Source of the DNA: Membranipora membranacea
Taxonomy: Eukaryota; Bryozoa; Gymnolaemata; Cheilostomatida; Membraniporidae
Direction: 5' to 3'
Assembly (NCBI GenBank): GCA_914767715.1
Contig: OU612072.1
Location: 23,188,001-23,252,000 of the forward strand
DNA: 64,000 nucleotides
The position numbers and the translations under genes are program-made. This document shows, in pieces, positions 11,552 to 23,400 of this stretch; within the stretch, counting starts at the first letter, position 1, and the number at the start of each line of letters is the position of its first letter. The notes beneath the pieces were generated by a model, which saw only the letters and a program-made list of their open reading frames with translations, was not told the DNA's origin and made no database searches.

Positions 11552-11795
11552 TATAGTTACTTCTTGTGCCTTTCTTTATCCGTTGTAATTGATACCTTAA
11601 CTTTACCAATGTTTCCTAGCAACTATTGCTAGATTTTGCTAGTAGCTAGTCTTCAAAAACATTCCGACCTTGTGTTATTATTCTTTGGAGGAAACATAAC
11701 TCCATGTTATTTCACAAACTCTAAGCTAGTGATTTAAATCTGGTTTTACAACCAGAGAAACTACTTTGCTACTTATTATTACATAACTTTCGAAA
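11552..11795 (-). promoter_or_regulatory. Gene 2 upstream region, homologous to gene 3 upstream region
   Basis: About 240 nt upstream of the gene 2 start codon align closely with 23171-23400 upstream of gene 3. Shared blocks include TTATCCGTTG, ACTTTACCAA, TTTCCTAG and GATTTAAATCTGGTTT (all + strand). This shared segment probably contains the promoter and 5' UTR. No clear TATA box was seen. Confidence 0.55.
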
Positions 11796-12040
11796 GACCT
11801 AGAATTCAAACAGTTTCGGCAGCACGCAATACCACCCGTAAACTATTTCACCTGAATGTATGTTTTGCCTCTTTGCAATTGATAACTATGATATGCTATG
11901 TTGCCACATCCCAGAATATCGTGCCCCATCTGACTGAAAAACCGCCATCCACCTTAATGTTTGTGCATGGATCAATTTGATATGGGCAACAACAATTATT
12001 TAAACTATTGGTGTTATGGATCAGAAGCGTGTACCATTTT

Positions 12041-12125
12041 CAGTTTTACCATGAGGTATGCAGTCTTAGTTTTACCATGAGGTATGCGGTCTTAGTTTTA
12101 CCATGAGGTATGCGGTCTTAGTTTT
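12041..12125. repeat. 26-bp tandem repeat, about 3 copies
   Basis: Unit: AGTTTTACCATGAGGTATGC plus GGTCTT. The copies differ at one or two bases. No gene overlaps it. Confidence 0.85.
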
Positions 12126-12214
12126 AGCAATTTTTAAGCGAATAGTTAAATTGATAGTAACATAAACCACAATGGAAATTACAGGTAGAATAGATGTCAA
12201 AACCGAGTGATTGG

Positions 12215-12470
12215 AACCCATAACTCCTGCAGCACCAATTATCTGGAGTGAATAGCAAGTGCGCTAACCGATTGCGCCGTCTCATTATCCCCAAAAAAGA
12301 ATGAGTTGATGGTGCTAATAAGCATGCCCGCTATTCACTACTCAGAGTTGTGTTCTCACGTCTCATAGCACTGTCCACTTCACCATTGCCACCCTTAGCA
12401 ACAGAATGAATGTGGTAGGGTGGTTGGCCTTACATGGCCGATTCCTAGGACCCATTTGAGTGAGTTTGGA
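12215..12470 (-). mobile_element. SINE family 1 copy, minus strand
   Basis: The reverse complement reads GAGACGGCGCAATCGGTTAG then GCAGGAGTTATGGGTTCC, matching the tRNA-like head of the copies near 60.3 and 60.7 kb. The adjoining segment (CCCAAAAAAGAATGAG, CTACTCAGAGTTGTGTTCTC) matches sequence next to those copies. Confidence 0.65.
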
Positions 12471-12619
12471 GTTGTGAATAATTCTTACTCAATGTGACGG
12501 GTTGAAAACTGATGATTATTTTCAATTTCATTTAAGATCAGTATGAGTGAAACATAAAAACACAACCTCTGGACTCTACTTAGGGCTTATGCGTATATAA
12601 TATCCTTGTGTAAAATTAA

Positions 12620-14600
12620 CTGAATACATCGACAGTAAGGAGATAGGGAAACTGATATGGGGAAATACGTATCAGAAGGTAGTTGAAGGAGGTATAGGAA
12701 GCAGTAGGACAGAAACGTGCTGCTTTTAAGGAGTGGCAGAGAGCGAAGGAAAGACTGGAGATGGACCCAGAGGAGGCTGAAGCCAAAGAAAGAGACTATA
12801 GAGAAAAGAATAAAACAACAAAGGAAAAAGTGGCAATAGCAAAAGAAAAGGGGTATGAAAAGTTGTATGAAGATCTCAAAGAAAATGGACCAAAGAACCT
12901 CTAGAGGCTTGCCAAAACCAGAAATAGGAGGTCTCAAGACATAGACAGGATGATCGTTGTGAAGGATAGAGAGGGCAAAATCTTGTGTGGAGATGAAGAT
13001 ATTAAGAAGAGACGGAGAGAATATTTTGACAAGTTGCTCAACACCAAAAATCAAAGGAAGGACTTGCAGAGGAGTGATGAAATAGAGGGACCGATGAGGC
13101 TTATAAGCGAATCCGAAAAATACAGTTAGAGAAGATGAAAAATAGAAAGGCAACTGGACCAGACGAATTCCCGATAGAGGTAGTGAAGAGTCTTGGGCAG
13201 ACAGGTTTGACCTGGATGACAGCTGATGTACAGGAAAATGAGATACCACCAGAATGAAGAAAAGCAAAATCACGCTTTTGTATAAGCAAAAAGGAGATCC
13301 TCTAAACTGTTCTAACTATAGAGGGATAAAACTCCTCAGTCACTGTCTAAAGCTCTGGGAGCGAGTGATAGAGGCAAGGATAAGGGAAATGAGTAGGATC
13401 AGTGGTAGGCAGTATGACTTCCAGAAAGGGAAGTCAGCAACACAGCCCATGTTTTGTTTGGGAGTACTCCAGGAAATGATGAAGGAACACTAAAAGGACT
13501 TGCATATGTTTTTTGTTGATCTAGAGAAGGCGTTTGATACAGTACCTAGAGACCTAATCTGGTATTGTCTGAGGAAGCGTGGAGTTCCAGAGACATATGT
13601 TAGTGCAATCAAAGACATGTACAAGGACTGCAAAACATCAATTGTGACAAGTGTAGGTGAAACAGATGAGATTGAGATAGAAGTAGGATTACATCAAGGA
13701 TCTGCACTTAACCCTTTCCTATTCATATTGATCTTGGATGTCATCACCAAGGAGATTCAGGAGGACACGCCATGGGCAATGCTGTTTGCTTACGACCTTG
13801 TTCTCTGCGATGAAATTAGGGAGAGAATGGAAGAGAGACTGGAGAACTAGAGAGGGTGTTTTGAAGATATAGGATTAAAAGTAAGTAGGCCAAAGACAGA
13901 ACATCTACTGCCAAAAGGAAACTTACAAAGGATAGAAATGAAAAAGTATGATGAAGAAGGTTCAACTGATCTGGCGCAGGTATCAACATTCAAATACCTG
14001 GGAACCACAATAGATCAAGAGAGAGGATGCGGAATAGAAATTGCAAAGAGGATAGAGAAGGCATGGAATAGATGGAGAGAGCTGACAGGAGTGCTTTGCG
14101 ATAAGAAAGTTCCGACCGAGCTCAAGGTTCTGTTGTACAAGACGGCAATAAAACCTACACTGATCTATTGAAATGATATCTAGCCACTGACTCAAAGACA
14201 AGAAGAAAATATAAGTGCAACTGAGATGAGGATTCTCCGAAACATTTATAATATAGACTGGGAAGAGCATAAAACAAATGAGAGTATAAGGGAGGAGGCC
14301 AAAATAAAAGCGACTGCAATAGGTATGAGGACGAGACGTCTTCAATGGTATGGGCATATACGCAGGAGAGATAGGAAGGAAGATATTAGAATGGTGGCTG
14401 AGATGAGAATACAGGGAAAGAGAAAGAGAAGGAGGCCAAAGAAAAGATGGATGGATACAGTGATGGATGACATGCTGAGATGGGGCCTCTCAGATGAAGA
14501 TGATGATGAAAGAATCAGATAGCATTCCCTGATAGAACTTGGTGCCCTGCAGGACTGACACCTATCCCGGATCACGGCGTACTAGGTGAGAAAGGTGAGA
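12620..14600 (+). mobile_element. Decayed RTE-like non-LTR retrotransposon
   Basis: Reverse-transcriptase motifs occur in order: NYRGIKLLSHCLKLWERVIE, then DLEKAFDTVPRD, GLHQGSALNPF, and the catalytic box as FAYDLVL. A basic C-terminal segment follows (RRLQWYGHIRRRD, KRRRPKKRWMD), typical of the RTE clade. In-frame stops at about 13492 and 13848 and frame changes break the ORF. The catalytic box has Tyr where the first Asp of F-A-D-D belongs, so the element is dead. No endonuclease domain was found upstream, so it looks 5'-truncated. Confidence 0.85.
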
Positions 14601-15019
14601 AATTTGGCAAAATAACGGGTTATTCAAAGCACAAATCATAAAGCAAACAACAATGGTTTTTGTGTTATTGAATAATTAAAAATCATATAGCCCACAATTC
14701 TATTTAGTTGTCCATTCGAAACAAGATGCCAAACAACCCAAACTACACACTGCACATTAATTATTTGTAGCTATTTTATTTGACATAAAATCAGATTCAG
14801 ATTACAGATAAGAACGAAAATCCGTAATTATGATCTTCATATTGTATTGAATTATCATATATTATTATCTATTATCTTCTCCCGTATTAACCAAGGTGAC
14901 ATAGTGAGTTATATCACTTATCAATTGCTTATTCTGTTCAGGTCATTAAAAATCATTATTGGTAGAGGAAAATTATATTTTCAGGTATAACTAGAGTGTT
15001 CTGCTAAGGTCGAAGAATA
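14601..15019. other. No feature recognised
   Basis: AT-rich sequence between two LINEs. No exon, RNA gene or recognisable repeat was seen. Confidence 0.5.
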
Positions 15020-15282
15020 TTAATAATTTTTTTTTTTTTACACTTTTATTGGCCGTCTATTTCATTCCAGTAGCGGAATGTTTTCCGAATAGTGCCGAAA
15101 AAAAAGGAAAAGTAAAAGAGAAAAAAAGGAAAGCTTGAGACTGAAGATGAGTTAAAATGTTTCAGCAGTGAGGTGGAAATAGATAGGATGTCTTTGAGAA
15201 GAGAGAAAATAAAAATGTTGAGATATTTTCATTATAGTATTGTGCAGAGGCAAAACTTGTTGCAGAGATAAAAAAGATAATG

Positions 15283-17343
15283 TCATAATTGAAACAAAAG
15301 ATATTTGAATACGCCAGATTTAAATGATGTTACTTTGCTCAGTGAGCGTATTGACAAAGGAAGATTATTAAAAGATGAAGCAATTGCAATGTTTAGTTTA
15401 TCATTAGGAGGTAAAATAAGAAAATTATCGCGCTTGGGGTATCTTCGATTTCTAGAAAGAAAAAGATCATTAATATAGCTAGGTGTGATGTTATACATTA
15501 TTCTGTAGGCGTAGAGAGAACTAAAATATATAAGAAGACTAGGAAGTGGCAATATTTTTAAAGTACGACATAAGAAAAACGCATTTGATAATTGAACTGG
15601 ATTGTAATGAATATTTGCAATAATTCTTAGCGCAGCTTTCTGATAAACATAAAGTGAATCTAGCTGATATTTTGGACTGATATTCAAGAAAAGTTGTATT
15701 CTATTTATGATGTGGCAATGTATGAATTAAAAGTAAAACTGTCTGGCTGATTGTGTGGTACAAAATGTTCTGCATAATTGTAACAAATTGGTATTTTTTT
15801 GTATTTTAGTTTTTATATATTCACTATGATTATCAAATGACATTGAATCACTAATTGTAAATCCTAGTAGTTTAGTGGTAGATGATCGTACCAGGGTGGT
15901 ATTGGAGAATTTTAAATCAAATTTATGTTTTGCATTGCCAAAACAAGGTAATGGGATTTTTTTATATTTATGGTCATCCGATTATTATAGCACCATTCTT
16001 GGATGACACCCAAGTCACCCCTACAATGTTGCTCCAGAGACTGTGGATCTTTCTGATGGCATATAAATACAGTATCGTCTGCATACGCATAAGCAGTTGA
16101 GGACAAGGGTAATATTAACATATCATTTATGACCACAAGAAATAAAGTTGGAGCTAAAATTGAACCCTGTGGGACATCTGTGTTAACTGGTTTTTTTTCT
16201 GAAACAATTTGATTATAAAATACATATTGTTGCCGGTCATCAAGAAATGATTTTATCAACTTCAATGAGGGACCAATTATTTTATAGGAAACGAGTTTAT
16301 TAAACAAGATATCATGGTTTACACAGTCGAAAGCCTTACAGAAGTCAAAGAACATTCCTATAACACACGTATTTTTTTGCTTTTGCTGGAGCACATCTGA
16401 CACCACTTTATGTACAGCATCAGAGCAAGAGTAATTACCTCTGAATCCTGATTGAAGAGGGTGAATAGCTTTTATGTCAGTCAGGAAAGTCATTAAACAT
16501 TTATTTATATGTTTTTCAAAAATCTTTGACACTATAGGCAGAATCGATATAGGTCTGTAATTCGATGGATCATTCGGATCTCCACCCTTAAAAACAGGGG
16601 TTACTCTAGCTGTCTTCCAACATTTGGGGAAATCACCCTCAATAAGAATCTGATTGAAGATGTCGGTCAATATATCAACGACAAAAGGGAGCGTCTTTTT
16701 AAGCATCATAACTGAGATACCATCAGTACCAGTCGATTTCTTATCAGAAAAAGATTTGAGATATAGGCAAATTGATGCAGGAGTAAATCTTTTAAAGTTA
16801 GGCAAGAATTTTTCCTGAGAGTTTGTAGGTAGTATATTATCTCTGATTTCAGGGGTATTTTTTGAATGATTTTCCTTTCTAAACCCATGACCTAGTATAT
16901 CAGCGATTGTTGAAAAATGATTGTTCAGGTCTTTGCTGGTAAGAGTTGAAGAAGAACTAGAAGACTTTTTCTTTGTCTTTCCGATGTTGAGGGCGTCCCA
17001 AATTGGTTTTGTATTATTATTTGCTGAGTTTTCAACCAAACCAGAAAAATACGTCTTCTTTTTTTTGTTTATAAGATTTGTAACTAAATTTCTCTGCTTT
17101 TTGTAATCATCCCAGTTTTGAGAGTGTTTTAGTGAATCCCTTATTTCCTTTGTCTAGAGACCTATCAAGCCATGGTGGTAAAACTTCTGTCTTTACAAAA
17201 CGGACTTTCCTCCTAACATTTAGACTAATTTTCTCCAAAAACAACTGATTGAAACTTTCTATCATCTCATTAGATGACCTGAGATATCGAACGATATCCC
17301 AATTAACATCTGAAAAAGATCTGCGTAAATTTTCTGGGGTCAT
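15283..17343 (-). pseudogene. LINE ORF2 reverse transcriptase and C-terminal domain
   Basis: The largest open piece (15912-17039, 375 residues) carries KSTGTDGIS, PVFKGGDPNDPSNYRPIS, FFDFCKAFDCVNHDIL, DVPQGSILAPTLF and the catalytic AYADDTVF. Downstream, SPKYQLDSLYVYQKAALRII and LPLSIRSLSKVTSFK match the CR1-like C-terminal region. The frame is broken near 15910 and 17107. Confidence 0.85.
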
Positions 17344-17359
17344 TCTAGAAAAGTCATTG

Positions 17360-18126
17360 AAGCGTATTTTGAATTTTTTTACACTTGGGACAACACCTAT
17401 TTTTCTTATGCTATATGTGAGATAGTGATCACTTACAGCTGTTTTTAATACTGAGGTATGTCGTTAGTCACAATCCTTATTTGTGTAAATATGATCAAGC
17501 ATGCTAGATGAATTTTCGCTGACACGTGTTGGCTCATACACCATTTGTTTGAAAGAAAATCTGGAGAAAATTGGTAGCCATTTTTTCTTTCTACTATTTT
17601 CCAAGAGATTTACATTAAAGTCACCAAGAATGATGACTTCTTCTGTGTGCTTGGTGCAACAATCTAGGTAAAGTCTCAAAGAGTCATTCCAAGAAATTAA
17701 CGAGTTCGGAGGACGATAAATGAAGGAAATTTAGAAAGCATGAGATGCTTTATGGCGAATTTTGATGGTAATAGATTCATCAATTATGTGATTGAAATCA
17801 TTGATTAATTCATACTGAATACCCTGCTTTATATAACATATTATACCACCTCCAGGTCGAGGTTTCCTATCTCTTCTTAACATATCCTATGATGGAATTT
17901 GATAAAAAGAATCTGGTTTGTTTCCATCCAGAAAATTCTCGCTTAAACCGAAGATTGAAAAATTGTAAGTAGACAATACGTGTCTCACTTCATCAATTTT
18001 TGAAGTGATTCCACGAATATTCAAATGGGCAAAAGAAAAACGATTTTTGATCACTTTTAAAGTGTCAAAATTAGGTTGAGTAAAATTTGTATTGAAAGGT
18101 TGGCCTGTTGTTTGGAGCTTACTCAT
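17360..18126 (-). pseudogene. LINE ORF2 endonuclease domain, interrupted
   Basis: Exonuclease/endonuclease/phosphatase-family motifs are present in order: AHLNIRGI, the catalytic Glu in FGLSENFLDG, ILGDFNVNLL, SSMLDHIYTN and AVSDHYL. In-frame stops separate the pieces. Confidence 0.75.
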
Positions 18127-19347
18127 CTATATGTCTTGTTGTGTTCTTTTATCTCCTGGTGTTTTCAATGATGATATAATATTGTACATTGAAGGGAATT
18201 TAATTTTCCCTATCTCCATAGCTTTCTTCGTCTCATTTTCCGACCGGAACTGGATACTGATGGCACGTAGTGGTCTGTCATCTCTATCCCTCAGTCTCTT
18301 GACGCAAAGTGCTCTAAATTCATGGTTGACATCTCTCAAAATGTCCTCGTCTCCAAATGCCAATGGCACATTAGGGACAATCAGGATGTTTGTAGGCTTT
18401 GCTACAGTGTGCCTCATTGATGATCCACCAAGGAAATTAGTTTTCAGCCTTAATTTATACGTGTTCTCTGTGTATCATCTTCAATTTGTATGATAAACTT
18501 ACACCTATCCGGGTATTCTCTACTTAATTGATATTTGTTTATAATTGTAATATCCGTTGGTCCAAAATCTTATTTCTTCTTTTTCATCTTATATTTTGTT
18601 TGTTCTCTCCGCCATTGCATTGGCTCATCTTTTTTTCGGTGTTGCTCCTGGTGTTCTGGTGTACGATATTATGTTTGAGCACATCAGAGGCGAGGACTTT
18701 ATGATTTTTCAACTCATCTGTCATGCTCTTCATCTGTGTAGAGAGGACTTTTATGTCCTCTCCTAAACATGACATTTTTTTTCTATGTTTACGGTGTTAT
18801 CACTGTATTTCCCTTCTAAGAGTTCCAATGTTTTTCGCAAGTATGCGAAATCACTCGTTAAGGTTTTGACTTGGAGTGCCAGGTACTTAATATTAGTACA
18901 CTCCGATGTAGTCATTGTTGGTGCTTGATGAGATTTATTAAAGGTACAAATACAAATACCAGTGTCTGAGGTACTATTACCAATATCAAAGTTTTTGTTG
19001 ATGATACCCTTCAATGGCGATCTACTTCTTGACTTTCTGCTTTCTAGCTCGTCCAATGCGTCAACGTATTCCTGCTCAAAATCTACCCAGGTACATTGTA
19101 CTCCTGCCTTGTTCAAATATCGCTCAGCATTTTCAAGGGTGCGAAAACCCTTGAATGATGCACCACTGACTTTATTCACTGAGTCGTTACATTTAAGCCA
19201 GTTTTTAAAAATACCTGTTGTCTTTCCTGTGGCAACAGCATAGAATGCGTATCCTTTCTTCTTCTTAGTATCACTCATGTAAGGTGTTATTATTGTCAAA
19301 TTTTGGTTATTTATGAGAAAATTCTGAAGAGAACTTTTCACACCCAA
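18127..19347 (-). pseudogene. LINE ORF1 with RNase H1 N-terminal-type domain
   Basis: The reading frame starts MGVKSSLQNF. About 30 residues in comes FYAVATGKTTGIFKNWLKC, then ASFKGFRTLENAERYL, the hallmark of the RNase H1 N-terminal hybrid-binding/viroplasmin-like fold. A coiled-coil-prone stretch follows (LSTQMKSMTDELKNHK). After a frame change, an RRM/gag-like segment includes TNILIVPNVPLAFGDEDIL. The open frame is broken between about 18763 and 18417. Confidence 0.7.
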
Positions 19348-19424
19348 CTGTCTAGCATGACGTCACTCACAACAATGTATGTTGTGAGTACCATACTCAA
19401 CAATAATATGCAATAATAATGAAC

Positions 19425-19475
19425 AATAATAAAATCAACAACAACAACAATAATCAACAATAATATGTTGATATT
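19425..19475. repeat. CAA/AAT microsatellite
   Basis: ACAACAACAACAATAATCAA-type triplets lie just upstream of the LINE 5' end. Confidence 0.7.
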
Positions 19476-19688
19476 ATGATCAAAAAAAAGATTATGTATC
19501 TCTCAGTTTACTTTATGTCATTCAGCAAGACATACAACTATAATTAATAATTTAATTATTTGATGGATAATGAATAAAATAAAACTGTCCACCACAATAT
19601 TTATCAATAGCAATGCTGCAATCATAAGATATACATTTACTATCAAACCTCCTCAATTCTCTGTGATAAGGGAAGCGATATTAAATGG

Positions 19689-20701
19689 TCACATCTTCTT
19701 GCCTTTTACTTTTTCGCCCGAGCTCTTAAGTCCCATGCTCGTTTGTACTACACTCCTTCGCCCTGTGCTTTTCCTTTTTACGTTCTCTGCACAAAATAAA
19801 AGGCAAACTGTCACATGTTTTGGGAAATGTTTTGTGAGGAGACAAAAGCTCACTTGAGGAAAACCAGCAAACCAGCAAACCGAGATATTATGGTCGGGCC
19901 AATTATTTGATTTCCACCAATAACATCCGGAGTAAGAACACTAAGCGGGATTATATTATACTAACTTGACTTGCCGGACTGCATAGGTGCTGTCTTGTTT
20001 TTAGCTTTACTTGTAGTCCTTCCTGTTTCTTTCACTGCACAATAGAGAAAGGCAAGCATCATACATCATTTCTTTTTTTTTGCAAATTTTTCATGATATG
20101 GTAAGGTTCTTGCTTGGCTTCTTGCTGCTGTCTGTGGGAATTTTTAATCTGATATTTAATGTCATTAGGTGGAAGCTAAGCGCTTCCCTGTCAGCAGCTG
20201 TTTAGCGAAAGAAGATTCAGTTGCAGAACAAAACATATGGATGTCATTGTCATGAATGAGTTAATAGGCATTGGATGATAAATTGGGGGTATACCCTACA
20301 TTAGCGTTCACTCAGAGATGATGTTATACAGAACATATTATACTTCTGGGCCAAAACTGCTATCTCATGCTCTCCCAAGTATTTATGAGTAACTTGTTCT
20401 TGTTATTTGTTTCAAATAAAGACATAAGAAAACACCACTGTAAGGGAGTTTGGTTGTCTCACATGGCTAATGTATAATATGATTAGCACATTGTTTTCTC
20501 TATATAAATGCAGCCCTAGGTATCAAATGAATATTCCATATTGTTCTCACATGCACCCTTTGAATGGCTTTTATTTTGTGCTATCCCATCAACAAGCATC
20601 TTGGCAGCGGATACTGAAAGGTCTTTTTGAAGCTTCTCAGCTACAGTCTCATTTTCCAAGATGATATCTGTTTCCAATTTCCCCTCTTCTTTGAGGTCTT
20701 A
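19689..20701 (-). pseudogene. Frameshifted cytoplasmic-tail exons of gene 3
   Basis: Exon 20551-20701 is 151 nt. Intact paralogues are 152 nt (gene 4) and 173 nt (gene 1), both 3n+2. Against gene 1, one base is missing near 20680, in the GGGGAAATTGG region. Past that point the other frame is open to the conserved donor and reads LETDIILENETVAEKLQKDL, matching the gene 1 motif. The next exon, 19966-20034 (69 nt, the same length as in gene 1), encodes QSGKS. The last, 19689-19786, encodes RKSTGRRS and ends in TGA. Confidence 0.75.
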
Positions 20702-23170
20702 CTGTCAACAAGAAAAAAATATTTGCTGTTTATTGAGTTGGCGCTATGATATGCTGTGTATTATCAGGTTATGATTGGTTGTTATTTTTTCTGTGTTGCT
20801 TTGTTGCTTTGCATTCTTGATGTATGTATGCTATTTTATGTATTTTTGGGAAAAGTGGTTTCTCAAAACTGAAACTTAAATAGTTTCATGTTTAGTTTCA
20901 ACCAAAGCTATATCTGGGTCATCTTTGGTACCCAAAACTTACACCATAATTGTAGCCACGATGATGACAATTATCAATAGACCTCCTACTGTCAAACCAA
21001 CACTCACAAATATTTGAGCTGACTTGTCCGCTGTAAACAGGAAAAATATGACAGGAAGAAAGGATTTTGCTGTTGATTCTTCAATAGTTTTACACACACT
21101 TACTACAGAATATCAAGGAAATAGTTATTATTCATGTCTCGTGTCTTTACTTGGTCTTATTATCACATGTCCTGAAAGTCGTAAAACTTACGAACACAGT
21201 CAGATCCATTTAGCCATTTACCATCTGAACATTCCCAAAGTAGTCCCCCTTCCAGAGGCTTGAAGCCTTCGGGACAGGTAACTTTGTAAGATCTCCCATC
21301 AATAAAATACCAAGTCATCTGCTCCTGCTGGTTTGTAAGATTGCCGATTGTCTCCTCAGGATGCAAACATATTGTCTCTGAAAATGTATATCAATACTCT
21401 TGTTGATATTTTTTACATTAAATATCGAAAATCATCTGCATAACAGCATAACTGATAGGGAAATCTTGATGAATTTGTTGGTTCAAATCGCAAGGTTCAA
21501 TCAGTCATCACATTCAAAAGATTTGGGGGGGGGATGGAGCGAAAAAGTGGGTGCCTTTAATTTGAGCCTGCAAAATCTCTACCAACTTGATATCTGTTTG
21601 CAGGTAGGTTGAAAAACACCTGGAGGTTTTAACAAATCACAGTAGATGGTGGACAGCAGATGTATTTGAATAAGCAACATTCACACTTGCATGGTGAAGA
21701 TCTGTGCTCTAACCAACTGAGCAACATTCTAGGAAGTAGTATGATGCAAGATACATGCTTCAATGATTTTAATGATGGTTATTTTTAAATTTTGGTCATG
21801 ATATCTCACTTGTGGTTAGGAATGCTCGTTGACTCTCCAGTCCATGAATACCACGATAAGAGGCAGTGACTGTGAAGCTGTAGTTTACTCCTTGATCCAA
21901 AGTCTTTGTGCTGATATTATAATGGCTTGGGAAATGACTTGGATCCCCTTGCACAAGGAATGCTTTATTAGGTAATCTTCCTGTAGTGTAGGCGTACACA
22001 GTTATCTGATCTACAAGTGAACCTCTGTCAATAATCCAGGCAACAAGCAGCGTTGGTGATAGTGGAGACTTGATTATAGTGAGATTTCTTGGGGTGATTG
22101 GAACTGTGAATAATAGAAATATATTGCTAAGGATATCTGTTATTGATGTCAATTAGAATGAAAAATGAAATTGAAAATGAAAAGCCTAAGTATATGCTTT
22201 GGCTCTGCACCACAGCGCAGTCAGCAGCCCTTCAACCCCATAGCGGCAATAAAGCGAATTTAGATGAGAAGCTATGTTTTGTTTATAAGCTCAAACAAAA
22301 CACTTAATTTTCATAACTGAAAGTAATATAATTGTTTTTGTTATTTACTTTTAACTGAGATGACTGTTTATGGATTAAGATTGACACTTATAAAGGATAA
22401 CTGCTTAGATTCAAGAAACAAATTCCTATATGCATCATTTTTTTCCAATAATATATTTATTTTGGGAGTATTGGTGTTCCAGTTACTGAAACGAAATGGT
22501 GGAAGAGAGTTTGCAATTAAAACAATTAAATTTTTCAAATTTGATATTCATTTATAATTTAAACGTTGTACATCATTATGGATCAAATGTCAAAATATTA
22601 CTTTTGTGGTTGTCTGCTCAAATAATTCCTGAATAACTTACGTTCACCATAAGAACCAGCAGTCATTATTACCTGAAAGAGAGTGACATAAATTTGACTT
22701 AATTTTAGATTTGCTGATGGGTAGGAAGAGAGCCGATGCCAGGATTCTGTGGATACATATTTGGGTAAAGTTGTATTGGAATGCATCCTACTTCCACTTC
22801 ACTACATCTCAATAGATAGTTTCAGAAAGGTGCAACCCGACCACACCAAGCTAACAAACAATTATCAGTGTGAAGAATGAGTCATTATAGTGGTTTAAAA
22901 CTTGTTACCACCAGAATTTTTGATGAATAAATCAATTTTTGGCATGATATGTTTCTATTGACCATTAAAAAATTGGTGCCAATGAATAAATCAGGTACCA
23001 TTAAAGAGAAACAGAAGAGCTACATAACCTTCATTCATGCCCTCTGTTGTATCAGGTTCATGTAATATTGGTCTGGCTTTCACATAATAGATATTATTGC
23101 AACTAGGCATAGAAGCACTGCATTTTAAATAAAATGAACTCACAATTACCAGGAGTGCTGCCCTCATCAT
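19689..23170 (-). CDS. Gene 3: one FN3 plus sushi membrane receptor with broken tail
   Basis: Exons in transcript order: 23144-23170, 22642-22672, 21810-22103, 21192-21377, 20943-21030, 20551-20701, 19966-20034, 19689-19786. The signal peptide starts MMRAALLVI. The FN3 exon is 294 nt, as in genes 1 and 4, with LLVAWIIDRGS and NYSFTVTA. The sushi exon has WYFIDGRSY and four cysteines, and the transmembrane helix contains GGLLIIVIIVATIMV. As read, translation enters the first tail exon out of register and stops at TAG 20641-20643, giving 228 residues ending WKQISSWKMRL. The downstream tail exons remain open in the ancestral frame. Either the receptor has recently lost its tail, or one base is missing from this assembly. 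Confidence 0.78.
21597..21735 (-). mobile_element. SINE family 2 copy in gene 3 intron
   Basis: The reverse complement reads TTGCTCAGTTGGTTAGAGC (A box), then CACCATCTACTGTG, CTCCAGGTG and CAACCTACCTGCAAACAG, matching the family 2 body. The B-box region is decayed. Confidence 0.6.
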
Positions 23171-23400
23171 TATAGTTACTTCTGATGCCTTCATTTATCC
23201 GTTGAAATTGATAGTTAAACTTTACCAAGGTTTCCTAGTAACTATTACTAGCTTCTGCTACTAGCTTGTCTTCCAAAAACATTCTAACTTTGTGTTATGA
23301 AGCTATAGAGGAAACGCAACTCCTCATTTATTCACAAATTCTTAGCTATTGATTTAAATCTGGTTTCAGGACCAGAGAAGCTACTTCGCACCTAAATATA
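23171..23400 (-). promoter_or_regulatory. Gene 3 upstream region shared with gene 2
   Basis: This is a close copy of 11552-11795. Homology continues into exon 1 and intron 1 of both genes (for example GTATTGGTCTGG versus ATATTGGTCTGG, and AAATAAAATGAACTCAC at both donors). Promoter and signal exon were therefore duplicated together. Confidence 0.55.

Larger units (their letters stand above)
15020..19420 (-). mobile_element. CR1/Jockey-like LINE, near full length but mutated
   Basis: On the minus strand the order is ORF1 (19347 to 18127), apurinic-type endonuclease (18126 to about 17360), reverse transcriptase (17343 to 15912) and a C-terminal domain (15905 to 15283). A 3' region then runs to a poly-A tail, seen as a T run near 15030. 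The catalytic YADD box is intact. Several stops and frameshifts (near 17883, 17732, 17465, 17107 and 15910) disable the protein. It lies between genes 2 and 3 in the same orientation. Confidence 0.85.

Noticed and set aside
12587-13273. 228-codon minus-strand open frame
   Set aside because: It lies opposite the decayed RTE-like RT, shows no domain, and its sequence is an antisense shadow.
18092-18493. 133-codon plus-strand frame
   Set aside because: Antisense shadow of the LINE ORF1.
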